Shown here piece after piece: positions 32,330-43,619 of a stretch of DNA of 64,000 nt. This DNA comes from Chelonoidis abingdonii (taxonomy: Eukaryota; Chordata; Testudines; Testudinidae). A program made the translations under genes and the position numbers. Numbering within the stretch: the first letter of the stretch is position 1; the number at the start of each line of letters is the position of its first letter. The notes under the pieces are model-generated. The model had not been told where the DNA came from. It was given only the letters and a program-made list of their open reading frames with translations, and made no database searches. Location: positions 61,054,982-61,118,981 of the forward strand of contig NC_133771.1 of the NCBI RefSeq assembly GCF_003597395.2, read 5' to 3'.

Positions 32330-35130
32330 GAACAAGAACTCCATTCATATGGTAGGGAATTCAGTGAGGGAATCTACTCAAACAGCTTAGATGTTTATAC
32401 ATAAATGTAAGAAGTATTGGGAATAAACAGGACGAACTGAAAGTATTAGTACATAAGCTGAATTATGACTTAATTGGTATCACAGTGATATGGTGGGATA
32501 AGTCTCATGACTGGAATATTGATATACAGGTGTATAGCTTATTCTGGAAGGACAGGCAAGGTAAAAACTGAGGAGGTGTGGCATTGCACATCAAGAGTAT
32601 ATACACTTGATCTGAGGTCCAAAAAGAGGTGGAAGACAGACAGTTGAGAATCTCTGGGAAAAGATAAAACTGGCAAAAATAGGGGTGATGTCCTGGTAGG
32701 GGTCTACTGTAGACCACCAAATCAGGAAGAAGACGTGGATGATGCATTTCTAGAACAAACAACAGAAACATGAAAAACACATGAGCCTGGTTGTAACGGA
32801 GATCTTTAACTATCCAGACATCTGTTGGAAAAAGAAATAGGGCAAAACATCTTTTTTCTTGGAATGTATTGGAGCTTTTTTCCCCAGAAAGTGGAGGAAA
32901 TAACCCGGTGGGACTTGATTCTGACCAACAGGGAAGGACTGGCAGCAAATATAAATGTGGAAAGCAATTTGAGTGAAAGTGATTATGAAATGATAGATTT
33001 AATGATTCTAAGGAAAAGGAGTGAGAGCAGCGGAATGACAATGGACCTCAAAAAAAAAAAAAGCAGACTTTACCTACCAGTTCTCTGAGTTTGTTAAGGT
33101 CCCATTGGAAGAAAATCTAAGCTTAAAAACTGGTCAGGAGAACTGGCAGTTTCTCAAGGAGACAATATTAAAGGCACAACTGCAAACTATCCTGATGCAA
33201 AGGAAAAATAGAAAGAATAGTAAGAGGTCAGGCTCCTTCAGGAGCTCTTTAATGACCTGAAGGAAGGTTATAAAAAGTGGAAATATGGACAAATTGCTAA
33301 GGAGTAGTAAAAAAGAATAGCACAAGCATATAGGAACAAAATCAGAAAGGTTAAGGTATAAGATGAGTAGGTCCCTCTGGCAGGGACTATTAAAGGAAGT
33401 AAGAAGAGATTATTTAAATATATTAAGAAAAAGAGAAAAATGAAGGAAAATGTAGGTCCTCTACTTAGCACGGAAGGAGGGTTAATAATGACGATATCAA
33501 AAAGACTGAGGTGTTTAATGCCCAATTTGGTTCAGTCTTCACTTTAAAAAAAGTGAATATTGACTAGATACTCAACACTATTAATATTAACAACAAAAGG
33601 GAAGGAAGGCAAGCCAAAATAGGAAAAGAACAGGTTAAAGAATATTCAGATAAGTTAGATGTATTCAAGTGGGTAGGGCCAGTACTCATCCTAGGGTACT
33701 TTAGGAACTAGATGAAGCAGTCTCAGAATTGTTAGCAGTTCTCCTGGAGGACTCCATTGAGAACCCCTGGTGCCAGAAAACTTGAGAAAGGCAAAAATGG
33801 TACCTATATTTAAAAAGAGGAACAAAGAGAACCCTTGTCAGCCTAACTTCGATACCTGGAAAGATATGGGACAAATTATTAAACAATCAATTTGTAAGCA
33901 TCTGAAGGATAATAAGGTTATAATCAATAGCAAGCATGGATTTGTCTAGAACAAATCCTACCACACTCACCTAATTGCCTTCCTTGATAGGGTTACTGGC
34001 TTAGTGGATGTGGGAGGAAGCAGTAGATGTGTTCTATTTTGATTTTAGTAAGGCTTTTAACCCAGTCCCACATGGCATTCTCATAATCAAACTAGGGAAA
34101 TGTGGTCTAGATGAAATTACTATTAGGTGGGTAGGCAACTATTTTAAAGACCATACTCAAGTGTAGTTATCAGTGTTTTGCTGTCAAAGTGGGAGGATGA
34201 ATCCCGTGGGGTTCACACAGGGGTCAGTCTTTGGTCTGGTATTATTCAATATTTTCATTTGTGACTTGGATAATGGAATGGCATGTACATTTATAAAACC
34301 TGCAGATGACACCAAGCAAGGGGAAAATGAATATTAGCATTCAAAATGACACTGACACACTGGACAATAGGTCTGAATTCAACAAGATGAAATTAAATAA
34401 AGACACTTGCAAAGGACTACAGTTAGGAGGGAAAAATCAAATGCACAACTACAAAATGGGGTATAGCTGACTAGGTGATAGTACTGCTAAAAAAGGATCT
34501 GGGTGTTACTGTGGGTCACAAATTGAATATGAGTGAACAATGTGATGCATCTATGAAAAAGACTAATATCAGTCTGGGGAGTATTAACAGGAATGTTGTA
34601 TGTAAAACATGGCAGGTAACTGTCCCAGTTTACTCAGCACTGGTGAGACCTCAGCTAGAATACTGAGTCCAATTCTGCATGCCCCACTTTAAGAAAGATG
34701 TGGACAAATGAGTACAGAGGAGACCCCATCCCCAAAAAAGATAAAAGGTTTAGAAAACCTGACCTGTGTGACAAGGTTAAGAAAACAAGGCATGTTTAGT
34801 TTTCAGATCTGATAACAGTCTTCAAATATACTAAGGGCTGTTATAAAGTGGACAGTGACCAATGTTTCTTAGTGTCCACTGATGGTAGGAGAAGAAGTAA
34901 TGGGCTTTATCTGCAGCGAGAGAGATTTAGGTTGGTATTAGAAAAAACTTTGTAACTACAAAGGTAGTTAAGTTCTGAAGTAGAACTTGATCCCCATCAC
35001 TGGAGGTTTTTAGAAACAGGTTGGATAAACTCCTGTTAGGAACAGTCTAGGTTTACTTGATCCTGCCTCAGTGCAGGAGTTGATGACTTCTCAAAGTCCC
35101 TTCTAGCCCTACATTTCTATGATTCTATAG
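32330..35130 (+). mobile_element. CR1 LINE, long copy, ORF2 plus 3' end
   Basis: The plus strand opens at the start of ORF2 (YGREFSEGIYSNSLDVYT, about 32350-32404, then RSIGNKQDELKVLVHKLNYD). Endonuclease: the expected G-D-x-N site is TEIFNYPD (about 32795) and the SDH site reads SDYEMI (about 32980), so both catalytic positions are altered. RT: FDFSKAFNPVPH (about 34035) and ADDTKQ (about 34305, both aspartates kept). Then KKDLGVTVGHKLNMSEQCD and the LVRPQLEY block. The 3' end is TTTCTATGATTCTATAG at about 35112-35128. Frameshifts and stops throughout; it cannot make protein. The 178-codon minus-strand frame at 32505-33041 is an antisense shadow. Confidence 0.9.
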
Positions 35131-35805
35131 TCCAGATGCAGGGTTTAGGCCAGAGTTTCTTGTGGGTTCTATGGTCAACACAGTTGACAGATCAGGACCT
35201 GTTGCCAAGAAGGGAAATAATATGAAGGCCGGGACCCCTCCATGAATCATTGCCAGGAAGGAAAATAATAAGAAACAGTGTCTGAGAACACAACCTGGTA
35301 TAATTTTACTTTTCCACATTAGGTCAGGATTCAGCTCTTTGCCTTCTGAGCACATTAAATAAATCTGATATTGTGAGACGGTCTGCTGAAGCTGGACTTT
35401 TCTCTAAGTCAAGTCTGAGGAAAATACACAAATGGGATCTTACTTTTGGTTGGCTACAGCTTCGTATGATACCTAGCTAAAATAGAGCCAAAGGTCTGTC
35501 ATATCCTGCTCCTATATTATTGCCCAGGATAGTTGAAAAATACCCAGTATGATATGTTTTCTGAAAACGTAATCAAACAAAAAAAACCAAAAAACCCAGT
35601 TAGACACCAAACTATGTAAATATTTTCCTTCTGAAGGTACTTTTAATAATTACAGATATATGTTTACGAAATAAGAGATGTGTAAACTTCTGCATAGTTT
35701 TAAGATGTTAACATATAAAGATTTTAATTCAGTTCCCTCGGCATCCATTTGGAGGAGCCTGATCTCACTCTCATTAAGTGTAACTGGGAATTTTGTCATT
35801 TATAA
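35131..35805. other. No feature recognised
   Basis: AT-rich, includes an A-rich run near 35577-35598. Nothing else noticed. Confidence 0.4.
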
Positions 35806-35950
35806 GAATGTAAGAATATAGGACTGGAAGGCTCCACCTGGGTCATTAAGTCCAGACACCTGCTATCCCAGGCACCCATATCATGTAATTGCTTTCATAA
35901 ACTTATCAAGCTTCAGCTTAACTCTAGTTAGGTTGTTCATCCCCATTACT
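35806..35950 (-). mobile_element. CR1/L3-like 3' scrap
   Basis: TATAGGACTGGAAGGCTCCACCTGG...AAGTCCAGACACCTGC is the reverse complement of a CR1 3' UTR start, as at 17097 and 58706. Cut on the right by the CR1 that follows. Confidence 0.6.
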
Positions 35951-35973
35951 TTACCAGTGGCACAGGTGCAATG

Positions 35974-36324
35974 GCACACAAGCCAGGAAATGGAGCTGTA
36001 AACAGGGGATTTTGGGGGGAGTTCTGTTGAAGGAGAAGGAAGGAAGGAAGCAAGCCCCTGGTCCATAGGGGTCAGTAAGTGAGTTTTTGTGGCTGTTGTG
36101 TTTTTTTTTTTCTGTTCTGTGTTTTTTTTCCCTGTTCAGTTTGTAGAAACTGGTAGGGAGCAATGTGCTGGGAGAGAAGCAGAGCCCTGATTAGGGGGTG
36201 GGGCTTCCCTCATTAGGGATCCTATAGGGATCCTATAAAGGTAGTGATACAGTCAGCCAGCAGCACAAAAGCCAGCAAACAGAACTGTAAACAGGGGAGT
36301 TTCAGGGGGAGTTCTGCTGGAGAA
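35974..36324 (+). promoter_or_regulatory. Repeated 5' UTR/promoter unit of the CR1
   Basis: GCACACAAGCCAGGAAATGG...CTGTAAACAGGGGATTTTG...GGAGTTCTGTTG at 35974-36034 recurs as GCACAAAAGCCAGCAAACAG...CTGTAAACAGGGGAGTTTC...GGAGTTCTGCTG at 36263-36324, about 289 bp downstream. Each is followed by a T/G-rich run (TGTTTTTTTTTT at about 36100, GGTTTTTTTCCCC at about 36370). Repeated 5' units carrying promoter activity are known from other LINEs, such as rodent L1; that they act so here is inference. Confidence 0.6.
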
Positions 36325-36468
36325 AGCGTGTAGTATTGTAATTTTGTTATGATGTTTGTTTGGGTTTATGGGTTTTTTTCCCCCCTTTTCAAGACTTTAG
36401 GTGGGAAGGCTATAACAGATATAGAAGCAGCAGTGGTAGAGATCCAAGCAATGGAATAGACAATAAAG

Positions 36469-37300
36469 ATGACCAGATGTGAAAGCTGCAGGATGTATAT
36501 GATCCTGGAGTGGGTGCTTCAAAAGAGCTTTGTTGGTATGAAATGCCATCTGATGGAACTGATGGAAGAGACAATCTGAGATTTGGAGATGCAGGTGGAA
36601 ACTATGTTTGGGTTTCAAAGGGGATTTGACAGATGATGGAGGGAAGGCAAGAAGAGGCTGAAGGGAAAACTCAAGACTCACAGATGCAAGCTGGTTTGAA
36701 GAACTCTGAGGGGAGATTGCTGGGTGAGGAAAATGGCCAGTGGAAACATGTTACTCGAGAACCAAGTAGTAGAGAAGGCAGGCTAATGAAGGAGAAATAG
36801 AGCTCAGGAACAGGTTTGCTGAGTTGGAGAATGAAGAATGGGCACAGCAGGCAGTAACTGTAGGTGAGAGGCAAGAAAGCAGAGAAGAGCAGCTATTCCT
36901 ATAAGAAAAGGGAAGAGTCAATGGAGATACCCAGAGTTCAGACTCCTGGGAGTATACTGGGTGACTCACAGAAGATTGCAAGAGAGAATAAAAGACAAAA
37001 TGACTCTCAGCCAGAAAGAATAGGAGGAAGGCCGTAGAATGACACCAGGGAAAGGTAGGTCTACATGACTGGGAACTCCTTATTAAGAAGAACAGGATGG
37101 ACTCTACCTGTGTGTGTGTGTGTGTGTTGGGGGCAGGGGAGGAATAGAGTTCTGGGATAGAGGTTGCAACAACTGACTCAAAGAGCTTTAAACTAGAAAC
37201 TTGGGGAAGACGATTGGGATATGCTCAATTAATCTTCTCACCTGATTTTAACATTGAGAGGGAGAAAAATCAAGAAAGAAAGGGTACAGCAAAGGAGAAA
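36469..37300 (+). pseudogene. CR1 ORF1 relic with zinc-finger-like start
   Basis: ORF1 of CR1 makes an RNA-binding protein. From 36469 the frame reads MTRCESCRMYMILEWVL then KSFVGMKCHLMELMEET and a stop, followed by DLEMQVETMFGFQRGFDR. The CxxC (CESC) at the start and a single later cysteine (MKC) fit the C-x2-C...C-x2-C finger I expect in turtle CR1 ORF1, with one cysteine changed to glycine (VGMKC). The following acidic/basic ELMEETI...LEMQVE part would be coiled coil. Multiple stops follow. Confidence 0.6.
37109..37128. repeat. (TG)n microsatellite
   Basis: About ten TG units inside the CR1, followed by GGGGGCAGGGG. Likely variable between individuals. Confidence 0.9.
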
Positions 37301-37479
37301 GGAACAGCAGTGCGTAGGAGAATGGACATTAAGAAGAAAGTGCCAATACCAATGAAGCTAACAGTCAGGTAGGTGATGAGAGCAGTAGAATGACTATACC
37401 TAATAGGGCAAGGAATGTGGGCAAAGTCAAGCAGCAACAGTTAAGATGTTTGTACACTAATGAAAGGAGCCCGGGTGAC

Positions 37480-39910
37480 AAAATGGAGGAACTAGAACTA
37501 CTGATACAGGAAGTGAAACCATATATTGTAGGAATAACAGAAAGATATTGGAATAGTAACGGGTATTGAAGGGTATGTGCTACTGAGAAAAGACCGAAAT
37601 AAAGACAAAGGTGGTGGAGTAGCATTGTATATAAATGATGAGGTAGACTGTAAAGAAATTACAAGTGATGGAATGGATAAAACAGAGTCTGTCTGAGCCA
37701 AAATCACTTTGGAGAAGAAAACTACTAGTGATTCCCCTGCACTAGTGCTTGGGGTATGCTACAGACCCTGAGGATCCAATCTGGATATGAATAGAGACCT
37801 ATTTAATGCTTTTAATGAAATAAATACTACTTGGAATTGTGTGATTATGGGAGACTCTAGTTTCCAAGATATAGACTGGAGGGTAAGTGCTACTAATAAT
37901 AGTAGGGCCCAGATTTTTCTGGATGTGATAGCTGACAGATTTCTTCACCAAATACTTGCTGAACCAACAAGAGGTGATACCATTTTAATTTGGTATTGGT
38001 GAGCAGTGAGGACCTCATCAAAGAACTGGTTGTAGAGGACAACCTTGGTTCAAGTGATCATGAGCTAATTCAGTTTAAACTAAATGGAAGGATAAACAAA
38101 AATAGATCTGCAACTAGGGTTTTTGATTTGAAAAGGATGTTAAAAAATTAAGGTAATTAGTTAGGGAAGTGGACTAAACTGAGGAACTCAAGTATCTGAA
38201 TTTAGAGGAGGCTTGGAATTACTTTAAGTCAAAGGAGCAGAAACTATCTGAAGCTTGCATCCCAAGCAAGGGAAAAAACTATGGGAAAGAGTTTCAGACC
38301 AAGCTGGATGAGCAAGCATCTCAAACATGTGATTAAGAGAAAGCAGAAAGCCTATGAGGAATGGATGGGTCGGCAAAAAAACCTACGTTTTGGAGATCAG
38401 AAAGTGTAGGAAAAAAGTGACAACTGCCAAAAGCCAAGCAGAGTTGGACCTTGCAAAGGTTATTAGAACCTATATTAAAGGTTCTATAGCCATATAAATA
38501 AGAAGAAAATAAGGAAAGAAGAAGTGAGATCACTAAGCACTGAGGATCGGTTGGAGAGTAAAGATCATCTAGGCATGGCTCAACACCTAAACAAATACTT
38601 GGCCTCAATTTTTAATGATGCTAATGAAGAGCTTAGGGGTAGAGGCAGAGTGGCTAATGACAACAAGGATATGGAGGCAGAAATTACTACATCCGAGGTA
38701 GAAGTCAAACTCAAACAGCTTAATGAGAACTAAATTGGGGGCCCAGATAATTTCCATCCAACACTATTAAAGGAACTGTCACATGAAATTTCAAACACAA
38801 TAACAAGGATTTTTAATGAATCTGTACACTCGGGGGTCGTAACCTATGGCTGGAGAATTGCTAATATAGTTCCTATTTTAAAGAAAGGGAAAAAGGTGAT
38901 CTGGGAAACTACAGGTCTGTTAGTTTGATCTCAATTGTATGCAAATTCTTGGAACAAATTTTGAAAGATACAGTAAGTAAAGACATAGAGGTGAACGGTA
39001 ATTGGAATAAAATACCACATGGTTTTACAAGAAGCAGATCATGACAGACCAACCTGATCTTCTTTGAGAGAACAACTGATTTTCTAGCAAAGGAAATGCA
39101 GTAGATCTAATCTACCTGGATTTCAGTAAGGCATTTGATACAGTTCCACATGGGAAATTATTAGTTAAATTGGAGAAGATGGGAATTAATATGAGAATTA
39201 AAAGTTGGATAAAGAATTGATTAAAAGGGTGACTAGAAAGGGTTGTACTGAAAGATCGGAGTTCCTCAGGGATCCATCTTGGGACCAGTCTTATTTCACA
39301 TTTTTGTTACTGATCTTGGCACAAAAAGTGAGAGTGTGCTAATAAAATTTGTGGATAACACAAAGATGGGAGGTATTGCCAATATGGATGAGGACTGGAA
39401 TATTATTCGAGAAGATCTGGGTGACCTTGTAACCTGGAGTAATAGAAATGGAATGAAATTGAATAGTGCAAAGTACAAAGTCATGCATTTAGGGACTAAC
39501 AACAGGAATTTTTTGCTATAAACTGGAGACGTATCAATTGGAAGTGACAGAGGAGGAGAAAGACCTAGGTATATTGGTTGATTGTGATATGGCCATGAAA
39601 AAGGCTAATAGTATCAGGCGAAGTATTTCCAGTAGAGACAGGGAAGTGCTAGTATCATTATACAAGACACTGGTGAGACTTCATCTGGAGTATTGTGTGC
39701 AGTTCTGGTCTCCCATGTTTAAGAAAGATGAATTCAAACTGGAACAGGTGCAGAGAAGGGCTACTAGGATGATCTGATGAATGGAAAACCTACCTAATGA
39801 GAAAAGACTCAAAGAGCTTGACTTGTTTAGCCTAACCAAAAGAACTCTGAGAGGAGATACGATTGCTCTCTATAAATACATCAGAGTGATAAATACCAGA
39901 GAGCAAGAGG
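37480..39910 (+). pseudogene. CR1 ORF2 relic (endonuclease and reverse transcriptase)
   Basis: Would encode the enzyme that nicks target DNA and copies the RNA. Endonuclease: EELELLIQEVKPYIVGITE (37482-37540), MGDSSFQDIDW (about 37848, D kept but the usual FN replaced by SS), LGSSDHELIQF (about 38046, SDH kept). RT: GGPDNFHPTLLKEL (about 38738), LDFSKAFDTVPH (about 39117), GVPQGSILGPVLF (about 39262), KFVDNTKMGG (about 39347; the usual ADD is VDN, so a catalytic aspartate is lost). Thumb: EEEKDLGILVDCDMAMKKAN and LEYCVQFWSPMFKKDEFKLE (39550-39740). Several stops and frameshifts separate these blocks. Confidence 0.9.
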
Positions 39911-40604
39911 AGTTATTAAGTTAAGTGCCAATGTGGATACAAGAACAAATGGAGATAAACTGGCCATCGACATGTTTAGGCTCGAAATTCCACTAACATT
40001 TCCAACCATCAGAAGAGTGAAATTCTGGAACAGCCTTCCAAGGGACACAGTGGGGCAAAAACCTAACTGGCTTCAAGACTGAGCTTGATAAGTTTATGGA
40101 GGGGATGGTATGATGAGATGGCCTACAATGGCATGTACCCAGTCTGTGACTGCTAGAAGCAAATATCTCCAGTAGTCAGTGATGGGGCACTAGATGTGGA
40201 GGGCTCTGAGTTACTACAGAGAATTATTTCCTGGGGGTCTGGCTGGTGGGTCTTGGAGACAAACTCAGGGTCAAACTGATCACTATATTTGCTGTCGGGA
40301 AGGAATTGTCCCATGGGACAGATTGGCAGAGACCCTGGGAAATTTTTGCCTTCCTCTGCAGCATGGGGCACAGGTTACTTTCAGGTTTAAACTAGTGTAA
40401 ATGGTGGATTCTCTGTAACTTCAAGTCTTTAAACCATGATTTGAGGACTTCAGCAACTCAGCCAGAGGTTGGGGTCTATTACAAGAGTGGGTGTGTGAGG
40501 TTCTGTAATCTGCAATGTGCAGGAGGTCAGACTATATGATCATGATAGTCCTTTCTGGCCTTAAAGTCTATGAATCTAAAACATTTATTGCAATCTTTAG
40601 GCCC

Positions 40605-40768
40605 AATTCCTTATGCCTTTACTCACAGCTGTGAAGCCACAATTCAGCACAGGTGAGAATCTGTGTCTGGTTCTCCTCTCACACTATTTTTTTTCTGGTG
40701 TAAATTCATTTGACTTCAGTGGAAGTTCTCCTCATTTACACTGATGTAAATGAGAGGAGTATTGAACA
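40605..40768. repeat. Palindromic amniote repeat
   Basis: Contains TGGTGTAAATTCATTTGACT, TCAGTGGAAGTTCTCCTCAT, TTACACTGATGTAAATGAGA. The TGTAAAT and ATTTACAC motifs face each other around a GACTTCAGTGGA centre. This is the same theme as at 1635 and 41719. Confidence 0.55.
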
Positions 40769-43370
40769 TAGGGGAGCAACTTGCATGTATCAGGACTCCT
40801 TCCATGATCCAGGCTTACAAAATACAGCCCTATGAAATGTGCAAGGTCAAGTGTATGTATGGCTAGAACTCAGTGGAAATACTCATAGTAGTAAGTATTA
40901 ATTTTGATAGTTTGAGTTTGCAGGACTGACTCCTGAGATTGAAGATACAGAGGGCAAAACTTGTTCGTAAAGTGCCAAAGTTTAATATTAAATAGTAATA
41001 ATCATTGCCTATCAATGCCACTAACTTTTGATAACATTGTTTAAGTGACTAAGCATTATTTAAATCAATCATTTTTATTCTGTATACCTGTCCATAACAA
41101 ACCAAACACATATTGCGCTCAGTTCTGCCTTGGTTTTGCATCAGAAATTTCCACTGATTTTTGGACATGTAAGAAATACCAGATTAAACCCAAATAAATC
41201 CAAATAAATGTATTTATCCAAATAAGTGTGACATTTTACACAGCATTGAAGAACTAAAGAGAAGTGCGATTTCTAGGAGTCCCAATTCAGTCAAACATAT
41301 GGCAACACTCTTACACTGCAAATGCCAGCTTTTCAGGGCTTCTGCAGCCTGGCATAGAACCTGGACATACTTTTTACTACATCTGGCTACTAAACTACTC
41401 TACATGGAGACTTTCAATATGTTGTAGACTCTAGGCTATACCTAGCACCATTGTATATTGGAGATGGTGATGTATAAACTTTCAAATAATTAAAATAAAA
41501 TTATTGGCCTGCAAAATCTCTTTAATCTTATTGGTGCCGTTTTTAGAATCTGCATCCCTGCCATACATGTTTGGCAGCTGTTTGATGTTATGTCAGTCAC
41601 AAAAGGGCGGAGTTTCTGGACATTTTAATATACACACACAGTTCTCTTTTATACCTGGGCACCTGACACTGTTTCCCCCTTCTTTAAGTGTACTGCCAAT
41701 GAATTTTAATGACTAAGTGGCTGATCCAGTGCCCATTGAAGTCAATGGAGAGCCTGCCATTGACTTCAATAGAGTTTGGCTCTGGTTCTTATAGCACATA
41801 CAGGTTCAGCTTTCTCATGGAGCTCTGCTTTTGCTTCTCATTCCCAAAGGGCCACATTCTTATTTTATTTCCAGACAGGAAACAATATTAAGATGGAGTT
41901 CAGGCTAATACTTGGAGTACATGGAAATAATTTAGGTTAAAAAGAAAATATTATAAGGATGTTGTAATTATCCCAGAACCAAGCATTACACACTCAGGGA
42001 ATTCAGACATAAAAGTTTACATATAAAGGAAATCCAAATATATTAAGGCATGGCAATGTACAATTAAGATATTCAAACAACTTCACTTGCCCTGAAATTA
42101 TAAGAGCATAAACACTAAAATGCCATAGTCATAAGCAAATGTTCAATGAATGGTGCCATAACAAAAAGGGTGAAGCCTTGCTTTAAGGGAAAAACTCAAC
42201 TCAACTTAAACTATGGAGTCATTTCCAAAGCTTCCATAATTACTTCTCTTCAGTAAAAATTACTAGTGTGATAGCCCTTGTGCTGTTTCATTAGGTGATT
42301 TTGTTTTGTGGAGGACACAATGGTCTAACACATGGATTGTAGACTCAGATACCAAAAAGTGGAAAGAGGCAGAAAAAGACTCAGGAACATTACAAATGGG
42401 GGGAGCAATTAATATTTAGCCCAGTAGGAACTGAAATAACTAAAGTTAAATAAATTATCACAGCAACTTCATGACAATGTAGCTTCTAGCTAAAGTAAAA
42501 AAAAAAACCCGTGGTATAAGCACAACCCTTTGTCTAAACTGAACAAAAATATTTCAGGGCTACAGTGGGCCAGGCTAAATTCAGTTTTCCAGACCTGCAG
42601 CAGGCCTCTGTCTAACCCAAGCTCCTAGGTTAGACTAATTCTGTCAAAGGTGGGGCAAGATTTGTTGTTCCTGAGCCACTAAACTCCAGCCAATCAGCAA
42701 CCACTCTCAGTGGCAGACCACTTTGTCAGAGTATACAGTTGTTCATGAGGTATTAAGATAAGACCATTAAACTCATTTTAATTGTCACCTAAAACAAGAT
42801 TCAGATCAGTTCCCAAAGATGAAAGTCTTGTGTAGGAACATAGCTGTGCCAACCCTCTCCTACCTAACGTTAGGAAATCCAACCAAGGTACACCAAATAT
42901 GGCCTCCCCTCCCACCAGGTGGCAGCCTACCATGTCTCAAATTAAGCCTCTTCTTTAAAACAAACAAATAAAGACATATGTGCATCTATTGAAACTCCGT
43001 TTTGTAACCTAACCGTCTCTGTTCTAAGGCTTCCCTGAGGGACATTTTCCCTCAAGGATGCAGCTGAGTTTGCAGTTAAGCAGGCTGAACAAATTTCCCA
43101 CCTGTGGACTCAGTTCAATGCAAACAGTGCTTAAAAGGTGCAAACTGCACCTTCCTGGGCTAGCGGGGCTGCTGAACCCAGGGCTATTCACCTCCAATAG
43201 AGAAGAGTTCACACTGCTGTGCTCCCTCAGGGACTCCACCAAGGATGCCAGAGAGGTAGAACCAGTATGTCCGTTGACTGCTGTACACCAGGACACTTTG
43301 GGCATGTCAGGGAAGCTAAGGTTGTAGGTAACTTTTGTCACTGCCGTACTCTCTCAATGCATTTTCCACT
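40769..43370. other. Mostly unassigned AT-rich sequence
   Basis: Apart from the palindrome at 41719-41786 I recognise nothing. The opposed 105- and 89-codon frames at 43024-43341 mirror each other on the two strands and have no recognisable domain. Confidence 0.3.
41719..41786. repeat. Palindrome, CCCATTGAAGTCAATGG type
   Basis: CTGATCCAGTGCCCATTGAA followed by GTCAATGGAGAGCCTGCCAT and TGACTTCAATAGAGTTTGGC; the two CATTGAAGTCAATGG-like halves pair around AGAGCCTG. The best-preserved centre of the palindromic family in this window. Confidence 0.75.
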
Positions 43371-43619
43371 AGGGCTGGCCAGAAAGCAATAATTCTGTTT
43401 TGGAGAAAAATCAAGGTTTTGATTTTGTTCTTGCTCTATATTGGAACAAAAACCAGAACTTTTGAATTAATTTATGCAAAAATGAGTCTCTTACCCTAAA
43501 ATAGCCAATAGCCCATAGTGGCTAGGCTGTTCATCTGGCAGTGGAGGAAAACCAGGTTCAAGTTTCTACTTTGCCTGAATGCACAAATGTTCCACTGAAA
43601 AATTCCCAACCAGCTCTCC
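43371..43619. mobile_element. Possible MITE, AGAGCTGGTTGG-type ends
   Basis: Left CTAGGGCTGGCCAGAAAGC, right AATTCCCAACCAGCTCT. Reversed, the right end reads AGAGCTGGTTGGGAATT, similar to the left. It shares the 'AGAG(C/T)TGGTTG' end with the clearer copy at 48734-49099. Diverged. Confidence 0.45.

Larger units (their letters stand above)
35955..40577 (+). mobile_element. CR1 LINE, nearly full length
   Basis: At about 4.6 kb this is close to the size expected for a complete CR1. In order: a 5' UTR with two copies of a ~62-bp unit (35974-36034 and 36263-36324) and a GGGATCCTATA doublet before TATAAAG at about 36233; ORF1 from 36469; ORF2 from about 37480 to 39900; a 3' UTR ending at about 40577 with TTAAAGTCTATGAATC. 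It contains stops and frameshifts and a changed RT active site, so it is inactive, but it keeps the whole architecture. It directly follows a minus-strand CR1 scrap. Confidence 0.9.

Noticed and set aside
32505..33041. 178-codon minus-strand open frame
   Set aside because: It is antisense to the CR1 endonuclease region of 32330-35130; CR1 coding DNA often leaves the opposite strand open.
43024..43341. Opposed 105- and 89-codon frames
   Set aside because: Mirror-image openness on both strands without a motif argues for chance rather than a gene.
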